This document shows positions 1-6,664 of a stretch of DNA of 6,903 nucleotides, in pieces (positions within the stretch are counted from its first letter, which is position 1; each line of letters starts with the position of its first letter). The stretch comes from Candidatus Altimarinota bacterium. GTDB lineage: Bacteria; Patescibacteriota; Gracilibacteria; BD1-5; UBA6164. The stretch covers positions 1-6,903 of the forward strand of contig JAHDGX010000049.1 of the NCBI GenBank assembly GCA_020631575.1, given 5' to 3'. Position numbers and translations under genes: made by a program. The notes beneath the pieces are model-generated. The model had not been told where the DNA came from and ran no database searches. It saw only the letters and a program-made list of their open reading frames with translations.

Positions 1-85
1 ACTCATTTAGCTTCTTATTTATGTTGTAATATAGTTTTAAGTATAAAAAAAAGCATTAAAAGTGCAAGAATCATTTATAGAAAAC
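1..85. other. Left edge, no supported gene
   Basis: This AT-rich stretch carries no gene I can support. A nine-codon run in one plus frame ends at TAA 27-29 and could be the last codons of a gene lying to the left, but there is too little to judge. Another plus frame stays open to about position 130, but it runs through the terminator hairpin at 86-110, which argues against coding. Confidence 0.3.
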
Positions 86-110
86 AAAAAGGCCCCGAAG
101 GGTCCTTTTT
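86..110 (-). terminator. Rho-independent terminator with UUCG tetraloop, possibly bidirectional
   Basis: Read on the minus strand this is A5-GG, one bulged A, CCC, a TTCG loop, GGG, CC and then T5. CCC-UUCG-GGG is an unusually stable tetraloop hairpin, and the A-tract/T-tract flanks are typical of an intrinsic terminator. It starts 3 nt beyond the stop codon of the small membrane protein gene, so it most likely ends that transcript. Read on the plus strand it also folds, with a C/T mismatch and a GAA loop, and is followed by a run of T. It could therefore also terminate a plus-strand gene entering from the left. Confidence 0.8.
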
Positions 111-113
111 TTG

Positions 114-275
114 TTATGGAACATCTCTAGATGATTGTCTCCACTTCATAGCTTTTTTAAAACCAATTGTTGACCATTTAGCTATCCATTTTGCAATGGT
201 CCAAGCACCAATACACATGATTACTGCCATAAAAACCAGCAGTACAGCTATCAGTAATCCTTGAAAAACATGCAA
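114..275 (-). CDS. Small single-span membrane protein, 53 aa, unknown function
   Basis: I do not recognise this family. The frame encodes 53 residues with a TTG start and TAA stop. Residues 5-25 are a continuous hydrophobic segment fitting one membrane helix. The rest (28-53) is cationic and tryptophan-rich (W25, W30, W34, W45 and several Lys/Arg), suggesting an amphipathic tail on the inner membrane face. TTG is chosen because an in-frame TAG lies four codons upstream and AGGAGAG sits 4 nt before it; the nearest in-frame ATG (residue 16) would cut the helix. A promoter (351-379), leader hairpin (291-310) and terminator (86-110) frame it as a self-contained unit divergent from clpP. It has no UGA codon; its three glycines use GGA/GGT. 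The gene structure is convincing, but any function would be a guess. Confidence 0.7.
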   Translation of the reverse strand: MHVFQGLLIAVLLVFMAVIMCIGAWTIAKWIAKWSTIGFKKAMKWRQSSRDVP

Positions 276-279
276 AGCT

Positions 280-286
280 CTCTCCT
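280..286 (-). promoter_or_regulatory. Shine-Dalgarno site deciding a TTG start
   Basis: AGGAGAG on the minus strand lies 4 nt before the TTG start of the 53-residue gene (6 nt if the core is taken as AGGAG). It is the best Shine-Dalgarno match in the window. Most other starts here have none, so it carries real weight in choosing the non-ATG start. Confidence 0.7.
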
Positions 287-290
287 ATCT

Positions 291-310
291 TCTCCGAACT
301 TAGTCGGAGA
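291..310 (-). promoter_or_regulatory. Perfect inverted repeat in the leader (hairpin or operator)
   Basis: TCTCCGA and TCGGAGA form a perfect 7-bp inverted repeat around a 6-nt loop. On the minus strand it lies in the presumed 5' leader of the small membrane protein gene, 4 nt upstream of its Shine-Dalgarno site. It could be an RNA hairpin controlling ribosome access, a 5' stabiliser, or a DNA operator for a dimeric regulator. The sequence alone cannot separate these. Confidence 0.5.
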
Positions 311-350
311 TTTAGTTTATGTCCTGACAAGAACGGTTTCAGATAAAAAT

Positions 351-379
351 ATCATACACATTAAATATCTTTTAGTCAA
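351..379 (-). promoter_or_regulatory. Sigma-70-type promoter for the small membrane protein gene
   Basis: On the minus strand, TTGACT (374-379) and TATGAT (351-356) are separated by exactly 17 bp, close to the housekeeping sigma consensus. Transcription would start near 344, giving a leader of about 70 nt that contains the 291-310 inverted repeat and the Shine-Dalgarno site. Confidence 0.65.
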
Positions 380-419
380 TTCTATTTGAACGACTTACAT
401 AGCAGATTTAAAGCTTTTC

Positions 420-428
420 TGATATACT
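420..428 (+). promoter_or_regulatory. Extended -10 promoter for clpP
   Basis: TGA followed by TATACT matches the extended -10 form (TGn plus a hexamer one base from TATAAT). No good -35 box lies at the right distance; TTGAAC at 386-391 is too far away. Transcription would start about 435, leaving a leader of roughly a dozen bases. That fits the lack of a Shine-Dalgarno site before clpP. Inferred from sequence only. Confidence 0.45.
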
Positions 429-447
429 AAAAATATATTTATTAATA

Positions 448-1080
448 ATGATGAAAATGGCAAAACATGTAACGTCACAGAGGAAACAAAAAGCAATTAC
501 TTCTACACTTATCCCTACTGTTATAGATAAAGTAGGAGGACAAGAAAGGGCATATGATATTTACTCAAGACTTCTTGAAGATAGAGTTATATTTCTTGGA
601 GAAGGAATCGATAGCGCAGTAGCAAATACAGTTATTGCTCAACTTCTTTTTCTTGAGAAGCAAGACCCAAAAGCACCAATCACAATGTATGTTAACTCTC
701 CAGGAGGACACGTAACAGCTGGTCTTGCAATCTACGATACAATGCAATATATTAAGTGTCCTGTGGTAACCGTTGCTATGGGGCTCGCTGCCAGTATGGG
801 ATCTATCATACTGGCTGGAGGTGAAGCAGGTAAGAGATATGCTCTTCCTCACGCTGAAATCATGATTCACCAACCACTTGGATGAGCAGAGGGGCAAGCT
901 ACAGATATTATGCTCGCTGCAAGACACATAGAAAAAACTGGTGATATACTCTATAAAATTCTCGCAAAGCATACAGGACAAAAACTTGAAACAGTAAAAA
1001 GAGATTGTGACAGGGATAATTTTATGTCAGCAACAGAAGCTCTCAAGTATGGACTCATTGATAAGATTATTAAGAACTAA
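448..1080 (+). CDS. clpP: ATP-dependent Clp protease proteolytic subunit ClpP
   Basis: ClpP is the serine peptidase that forms a double-heptamer chamber in the cytoplasm and degrades proteins fed by ClpX/ClpA-type unfoldases, none of which is in this window. The product is 210 residues, near the family norm. Visible hallmarks are the LIPTVID start of the mature domain (21-27), SPGG for the oxyanion region (84-87), nucleophile S116 in AASMGS, H141 in MIHQP, and D190. The Ser-His and Ser-Asp spacings (25 and 74) match E. coli ClpP. One UGA (883-885) encodes G146 in the conserved HQPLGG; read as a stop it would remove the catalytic Asp. The first 20 residues are basic and may be a cleaved propeptide. 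ATG 448 is the first start; M2 and M4 are alternatives, with no Shine-Dalgarno to decide. Only 1 of 18 glycines uses UGA. Confidence 0.96.
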
Positions 1081-1094
1081 AAACGATAAAAATT

Positions 1095-1126
1095 AAAAAG
1101 ACTCTGTACCTCGAGAGTCTTTTTTT
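1095..1126 (+). terminator. Rho-independent terminator of clpP
   Basis: AAAAAGACTCT (1095-1105) pairs perfectly with AGAGTCTTTTT (1114-1124) around an 8-nt loop and runs into a T tract. It lies 14 nt after the clpP TAA. The A/T symmetry means it could also work on the minus strand, though no minus-strand gene ends here. Confidence 0.85.
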
Positions 1127-1153
1127 GAATTCTTGTATAATATAAAGTATAAT
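1125..1153 (+). promoter_or_regulatory. Sigma-70-type promoter for the 225-aa gene
   Basis: TTGAAT (1125-1130) and a consensus TATAAT (1148-1153) are separated by exactly 17 bp. A second TATAAT at 1136-1141 lacks a correctly spaced -35 box. The -35 overlaps the last bases of the clpP terminator T tract, so termination and re-initiation are packed together. The start point would be near 1160, about 24 nt before the ATG. Confidence 0.65.
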
Positions 1154-1183
1154 AGGACAAGAAATTATTATTAAGAATATATT

Positions 1184-1861
1184 ATGGTTCTTTTACTGTG
1201 AGACTCCGATACATCTGAAGCACCAAAGCTTGGTGGTTTTATGTATGAAGTAGTGGTAAAAGAAGATGGGACGGTTCAAAAAGTCCCTCGCACGCTCGCT
1301 CACACAGATTGAAGTAAAGAAGAAAGATCAGCAACTATTCATAGAGAGTATCTCTGAGACACAGTAGTGCCAGAAACAGAGTTATGGATGCCTTGAGATG
1401 GAAGATTTGAAACACATCAGGAATTTGTAGAGTGAACACCTGTAAATCTTGATACTACTACAAATCAACAGGTGTTAGACCTGTTAGAAGCATGAGCTAG
1501 CATGCAAGAAAAAGAAAAAATATTATTTGATGTATTTGGATTAGAGTGAATGGTGAGATTATTTAATCATTATTTCGAATGAAGTTCCCTCGGTTGGTTA
1601 AATGATGTATTACTCCCTATTAATATGACTTATTTAGATAAGGTGCATAATTTCCCTCCAGAACTACTAAGGCAACTCAAAGAGAAGCAGTGAGAACCAT
1701 TCATCGCTCATAATATACTTGAGTGACCGAACTGAGAAGTTCATTTTATAGATACAGACCACAGGCCCCTGACGCTTCTCTGAAAACCAAATCCTTTAAA
1801 TCGCGTTTGAGCATGGATTACTAAAAAAGCCTTGGCTGATTTGAAAAGAAGAAATACCTAA
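1184..1861 (+). CDS. Unknown protein with degenerate protein-kinase-like features
   Basis: A 225-residue product appears only when UGA is read as Gly: 13 of its 19 glycines are UGA, so a standard-code annotation would see fragments. No confident family match. Order of features: a Gly pair then a possible ATP-binding lysine (G17, G18, K33 in QKVPR); YLGD and a VVPET segment (56-65); a hinge-like QEFVEG (79-84); a helical middle (95-165); then HNIL (176-179) and FIDTD (188-192), placed like the catalytic loop and metal-binding motif of kinase/aminoglycoside-phosphotransferase folds. The usual HxD aspartate before HNIL is absent, so if the fold is right it may be a pseudokinase. ATG 1184 is the first start after an in-frame TAA at 1172-1174. 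No Shine-Dalgarno. It has its own promoter and converges on priA. The CDS is secure; the fold is a weak inference. Confidence 0.85.
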
Positions 1862-1907
1862 ATCAAAATTATTTAACTTTGGTATAAGATAAAGTAAATC
1901 ATAGTTC
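1862..1907. other. Convergent gap without a clear terminator
   Basis: These 46 AT-rich bases separate the ends of the 225-aa gene (plus) and priA (minus). I see no hairpin followed by a T run for either transcript, and no continuation of PriA coding in any minus frame. Confidence 0.5.
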
Positions 1908-2858
1908 TTAGTCACTGTACTTTTCTAGAAGTTGAGAAACTTTGAATTCTCACTTCATCCCCCTATAAAGCGTCGTTGTCCTTGGAGTTCATGATCAGAG
2001 TATGAGAGGTACATTATAGAGTTCTGAAAGTTTTTCTGCAACATCGAGGGTATGATATCTTGGAGCTGAATCTGAGATGTAACTCGAATCATGCTCTTCA
2101 TCTATTATTATAAGGCCAAGGTTATTATATGGATAAAAAAGTGTACTTCGTGTTCCTACTATGATTTTTGCATTTCAGTGGTAGATGTCCATCCAATACT
2201 TTGATTTTTTTGCAGCGCTCACGCTAGAGTTTAAGAGGATTACATCATCTCAAAATTCTTTCTTAAGTCTCTCCCCTATTTGACTCGTGAGGATAATCTC
2301 AGGTATAAGAAGTAAAGACTGTTTTCACTGCGCTAGTGTATCTGCAATGAGCTTCATATAGATTTGGGTTTTTCAACTTCAAGTGATTCAATATATCAGG
2401 TGCTTATTCTCACCAGAATCATATATATCTTGATACACTTTTTCTTGTCAGGCTGAGAGAATGAGATTCGGTGACTGATAAGAGTAATCCGAAAGCTTTA
2501 TCTTCTCTACTGTGTCCTTTTTGATTTTATCAGTGAGATTCTTTGGAAAATAAAGTCACAATGAATTGTGGATTGGAGTAATATAGTGCTGCGCAACAAA
2601 AACTATAATCTCTCTTTGCTCTGCAGTTAAGTATTGAAACCCTGATACAAGTTCTCAAACTTCCCGAATACTATCAGACTTACAATTCAAATCTTCTAAT
2701 TGAATCTCTCACATATAGAGAGCGAGTTCATCCTTATCTTTTAGTGGAATTTTAAGTAAGGATCATGGTATATAGTCAATATTCTGTTCTGACTTATATA
2801 CCAGCCCAAAAGTATCAAAACTTCATCAAAACGGTATACATCTGAGATACTTCATCAT
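1908..2858 (-). CDS. priA: Primosomal protein N' (PriA), short form lacking helicase lobe 2
   Basis: PriA recognises abandoned forks and starts replisome reloading. This product has 316 residues, against roughly 700 or more in typical PriA. Present in order: the N-terminal 3'-DNA-end-binding domain (about 1-55), a winged-helix-like segment (about 70-110), and helicase lobe 1 with Walker A GITGSGKT (157-164), LLLIPEI (182-188), GTRSTLF (235-241), DEEH (253-256) and LGSGTP (287-292, usually SATP in the family). Lobe 2 motifs and the paired zinc cysteines are missing. After TAA 1908-1910 no minus frame resumes PriA, because the next gene ends at 1861. Sixteen of 23 glycines are UGA, including all three in Walker A. 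Its ATG shares one base with the dnaX stop (TAATG), implying coupled translation; a second ATG follows immediately. It may be a natural minimal PriA or a 3'-truncated remnant; the helicase is probably inactive. Confidence 0.85.
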
Positions 2859-4264
2859 TATGAAACAATTATATCTTCTACTTCTATCTCCATTTCCTTA
2901 AGAGCAAGAAACAGACAATCTCTATTCTCTCATTTACTGAGCGTTGCTAGAGCAATCTTCGTCTTTGTTTGTATTTCCAGATTACTGCCATTTTTATGAA
3001 ACGAAGCTCATTTGAGAGTCATACTCAGAGCAGCTTTTCAGCCATGTTTTTTTGTAGCCGCAATAAGAGCATCAACATCAATTCCACTTATATCTTTTAT
3101 TTCAGGGCTCTGAGGTTTTGCAGCAGCAAAGACATCTTCTGCATCTGCTATTTCGAGTTCTTTTTTTATCTGAGGTTTTGTTTCGACTTGTTTTTTTGTA
3201 GGAGTTTGTAGCTGGGATGGCTTTGCTTGAACTACTTCCTGAGTAGGAATATTTTCACTGTATCAAGATACTATTTTCATAATACCTATCTTGTAAATAA
3301 TACTTGGATCAAAGCTATTTTTAGATTTCATAAGCATATCTGAGAGCAGCTCCATAACACGAATATTTTCACGAATATCTTGTCCATTTTGGAGTTCTCT
3401 TACGGTTTCCTTTTGAAAATCAGAGAGTATCTGTTTAAAGAAGTTTTTTATATCTCTTCCGCTTTTTACGAGCTGCTCAAAATCATCTAGGAGAGAAGAG
3501 TCCATAGAGAGAAGCTTAGATATGAATATCTTTTTTTCATCCTCACTTGCAACTCAGAGAGTCTCTACGATATGATCATAAGAGATAGTATTATCTTTTA
3601 TAAGTTGCTCAAAGAGACTGACTGCATTTCGCATTCATCCCTCTGAGTTTTTTACTATATAACCATAACTCTTCTCATCTACTGTAATCCCCTCTTCTCC
3701 TGCTATATATTCTAACCTTCCTATTATCTCACTATCAGTAAAATTTTTGAAATCATACCTCTGACATCGAGATAAAATCGTATCAGGAACCTTATGGATT
3801 TCAGTTGTTGCGAGTATAAACTTCACATGCTTTGGTGGCTCTTCGAGTATTTTTAGCAGCGCATTAAATGCTCCTTTTGAGAGCATATGTACTTCATCTA
3901 TGATATATATCTTGTACGCTGCTGATGTTGGTCTGAACTGAGCTTTTTCTATTATCTCTCTGATATTATCAACTCAAGTATGACTTGCCGCATCTATTTC
4001 TATCACATCAATCAAACTCTCATTTGCAAAAGCTTGGCATATAGAGCACTCAAGGCATGGATCACCATCTTTTGAGGATTCACAGTTTATAGCTTTCGCA
4101 AATATTCTCGCTGTTGAGGTCTTCCCAGTTCATCTTGGTCCAGTAAACATGTAGGCTCCAACAGTTTTATCTTTTGAAACAGCTGCTTTAAGTGTCGTCT
4201 TAATAAACTCTTGCCCAACAAGAGAAGTAAAATCGAGAGGTCTGTATTTGAGGTAAAGTGCCAT
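2858..4264 (-). CDS. dnaX: DNA polymerase III subunit gamma/tau (DnaX)
   Basis: DnaX is the ATPase of the clamp loader, which places the sliding clamp on primed DNA. The product has 468 residues. Visible: Walker A GPRGTGKT (42-49), four zinc-ligand cysteines (C61, C70, C73, C76), Walker B DEVH (123-126), LKILEEPP (137-144), a sensor-1-like ATTE (152-155), the SRC arginine-finger motif (165-167), the lid helix and collar domain to about 335, a Lys/Pro/Gln-rich linker (340-390) and a small C-terminal domain (395-468). It is nearer E. coli gamma (431) than tau (643) in length, so a full tau tail is absent. Eight of 25 glycines are UGA; G45 of the P-loop is UGA at 4130-4132. AAAGGA lies 8 nt before the ATG. 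It begins 2 nt after the dehydrogenase stop and overlaps priA by 1 nt. Confidence 0.96.
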
Positions 4265-4266
4265 TA

Positions 4267-5208
4267 TTAGTATCCTTTGTTAAAATCTATAGTGTTTACA
4301 AGTCATTCTCACGTAACATATCTTTTATAGTTTTGCGCAAACGTATCAATAATCTTTGAATTATCTTCCACATAACCTGAAACGTGTGGGGTAATATATA
4401 CATTTTCTAAATTCCAGAGTTCTGAGTCTTGTGGGAGTGGTTCTGTTTGAAATACATCGAGTACCGCTCCAGCAATTTCTTTATTTTTTAGCGCGTATAT
4501 GAGATCATCCTCGTTCACATTTGCTCCTCTTCCTACGTTCATAAAAACAGCTTTATTTGGAAGTTTTGAGAGAAGATCTGAGTTTATGATCCCCTTTGTC
4601 TCGTCTGTGTTTGGAAGTACGCTTACGAGGTAATCAAGCTCACTGAGAAATTCATCTTTATTGTCTCCCGTAAACACTGAATCTACACAATGTTGATCTC
4701 TATTTTCTCTTGCATACCCATACACCTGCATTCACATATTTTTAGCATATATCGCTATAATTCTTCCGATAGACCCTATTCACATGATACCTATTTTTTT
4801 TCATACTATCGTAGGATATGATCTCTGTTTCCATACATTTTCCTTTTGATTTTCTAGATTTCCTAGAATATTTTTTTCAAGCATGAGTATATATCCTAAA
4901 ATATACTCTGCGATTATCTCACCATATGTCTCGCGTATATTCGTTAAAATATAATTTTTCTGGAGAGAAGGATCGTTTAAAGCATCAATTCATGCAAAAC
5001 TGGATTGCACCCATTCTACTTTTTTTGCATGATTTATATATTTACTTAGTAAGATTGGGTTTGCAAAAATTACCTGCGCATCTGCTATATGCTCAATAAG
5101 TTCACTTTCTGATTCAGGAGCGCACACTTCAATATCTGGAAGATTATATTCTTCTACTTTTTGTTTAAACTCTGTCTGTTCTCTTGTACATATGACTACT
5201 TTTACCAT
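4267..5208 (-). CDS. D-isomer-specific 2-hydroxyacid dehydrogenase
   Basis: The family reversibly reduces 2-keto acids to D-2-hydroxyacids with NAD(P)H in the cytoplasm; members include D-lactate, glyoxylate/hydroxypyruvate and phosphoglycerate dehydrogenases. The product has 313 residues, a normal length. The substrate-domain motif WVQSSFAG (66-73) precedes a Rossmann motif GIGSIG (143-148). The catalytic set is complete: R227 in NVGRGA, E256 in QTEPLP and H275 in TPHVSG. The C-terminal DFNKGY (308-313) matches the usual tail of GhrA/SerA-like enzymes and is reached only by reading through UGA. Six UGA codons fall at G73, G136, G143, G159, G300 and G302. It starts 2 nt after the HAD gene and ends 2 nt before dnaX. 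The exact substrate cannot be told from sequence; a GhrA-type reductase is one possibility. No Shine-Dalgarno is visible. Confidence 0.92.
4273..4278 (-). promoter_or_regulatory. Shine-Dalgarno-like site for dnaX
   Basis: AAAGGA on the minus strand lies 8 nt before the dnaX ATG, inside the last codons of the dehydrogenase gene. The other internal operon genes lack such a site, so dnaX may have somewhat independent initiation besides coupling. Confidence 0.45.
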
Positions 5209-5210
5209 AA

Positions 5211-5798
5211 TTATGACTGTTTTAAAAAGTGAGATATTTTCTGATCTAAAGATACTCCATCATTGATGAAAAGCAAGGTATGTACATCAGTATTTTTCAC
5301 AGCGTCAATATGGCTTTGTTTGTCATCTATAAAGATTATATTTTTAGCAGGAGAATTATATACTTGCATCACATACTCAATATTTTCTTTTTTTGATCCG
5401 TCATCATAGGCAAGAAATTCCATAAAGTATTCTGAGAGTCATAGATTTTGTACTATCATCGTCAGGCTCCTTTTTGGAAGAGATGTATTTGTAAAAAAAT
5501 CATACTCTCTATGATATTTTTTTATAAACTCAATTGTTTCAGGTATAAGCTGCACCTGTGATTCTTGCACGGAAAGTCTTCTATTAATCTCTCAGAGGAC
5601 ATGCTCCTTATCAAACTGATGCAGCTGATATATCTTATCAAGCAACAAAATTCTATTAAGACCAATACCAAAAACCTCAGAAACTCAAGGAATTTGAAAT
5701 AGATTATTTTCTTCTAATATTTCCTGAATAATATCCTCCTTATTTTGCCCTGAATCAGTAATAACTCCATCAACATCAAAAATAATTATTTTTTTCAT
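5211..5798 (-). CDS. HAD-superfamily hydrolase
   Basis: HAD hydrolases use an aspartyl-phosphate intermediate, mostly to dephosphorylate small metabolites. The 195-residue product shows motif I FDVDG (7-11; nucleophile D8, acid/base D10), motif II FFTNTS (101-106, T103), a likely motif III lysine near 136-137 (GSKKEN) and motif IV FIDDK (156-160; D158, D159). A helical cap of about 70 residues between motifs I and II (about 20-85) points to the C1-capped, phosphoglycolate phosphatase-like class, somewhat shorter than typical. UGA encodes G38, G69 and G120. It starts 5 nt after the permease stop and ends 2 nt before the dehydrogenase. With that neighbour it could act on a phosphorylated hydroxyacid, but this is only suggested by proximity. 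No Shine-Dalgarno is seen. Confidence 0.9.
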
Positions 5799-5803
5799 AG
5801 GTA

Positions 5804-6664
5804 CTAGGTAAAGAAATAAAGAGAAAGGATTGTGAGTCCTATTCAGAGTCATTGTTTTTTTGTGATTTTTTCCTTGTAAATAATTGCAGCTAGGATAATA
5901 GGAATAAATGGTGAATATGACTGGATCTTATAGCTAATTCAGAGATCACCAGAGTTATATACATAAAAGAGAGCATAAAAATAGAAAAAATAACATACTG
6001 ACTGAATGAGATTTATTTTCAGTATTTCATATAGGTCTTTTTTATGATTTCTAACGTGAGAAAATCCAAATATACTTGCAGCTCATAATGCTCATCAAAA
6101 AGCCAGCAAAAGTATGAGTGATATATGCTCAATTTGCAGAGAAAGTATTTTATTGACGCTATGTCAAAATACGAGCGTCATGATTCATAGCAAAAGAAAA
6201 TATATCCCTGTCTTATAGTTTCATTTTCATTTTTGTCATGATTCAAAGAGTAAGCTCATAGCAATAACTCCAAATATAAATCAAATAAGCTCTTTATTTG
6301 AAATAGTGTCTTGGAAAAATAGTATTCAAACTAAAAGTAAGATAAACGAAGAAGCGAGTCGAACCGTTATAAAATAGGTAGAAGTAGGGAGGTGCTTGAG
6401 CGCGTTCATCATAACTATTGAGTATAGATAAAACTGAGCTCACCAAACGATAGAGAGAAGCGATAAGCCGTAGCCTAAATCTTCAGGGGCACTTATGCCA
6501 GTCATAAGTCATATAACTCCAGCGAAAACAAACATCAGCGCGTAGAGTACGAGGGCTGAAAACTGAACATTATAATTTTTCTGCGCAAAGACTTTATTCG
6601 TAAAAGCCACTATACCAATAGATATAGTGACTCAAATACTCAGGAGTAACCAGTACTCCTGCAT
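5804..6664 (-). CDS. EamA/DMT-type membrane permease
   Basis: The 286-residue product is almost wholly hydrophobic, with about ten predicted membrane helices. This is the size and layout of EamA drug/metabolite transporters, which export or import amino acids, nucleotides or other small metabolites across the inner membrane. Short charged loops occur near 141-150, 205-217 and 264-271. The last helices have the family flavour: an S-Y-K-I-Q...P-F-I-P stretch (244-255), then a paired lysine/glutamate loop and a final helix. Sixteen of 26 glycines are UGA, including a tandem pair at 190-191. It ends in TAG, the only TAG stop in the window. Its ATG shares one base with the murE stop (TAATG). Family assignment rests on topology and tail pattern, so substrate and exact subfamily are open. 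Confidence 0.78.

Noticed and set aside
448..885. ClpP as a truncated 145-aa protein or pseudogene ending at the UGA 883-885
   Set aside because: The frame continues directly after UGA with the conserved ClpP sequence, including catalytic D190, and ends at TAA 1078-1080. UGA occupies a conserved Gly position.
565..981. 138-aa minus-strand frame opposite clpP
   Set aside because: It is antisense to a certain clpP gene, is Ser/Cys-rich with no recognisable motif, and has no initiation signals.
1862..1907. Frameshifted remainder of PriA downstream of its stop
   Set aside because: No minus frame after 1908 resembles lobe 2, and the neighbouring gene on the plus strand ends at 1861.
2969..3211. 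80-aa plus-strand frame
   Set aside because: It is a Phe/Cys-rich shadow of the Lys-rich dnaX linker on the other strand.
2858..4264. E. coli-type -1 programmed frameshift making gamma
   Set aside because: The -1 frame after the A7 runs does not stop promptly, since UGA is sense, and no Shine-Dalgarno stimulator plus stem-loop of the E. coli type is evident.
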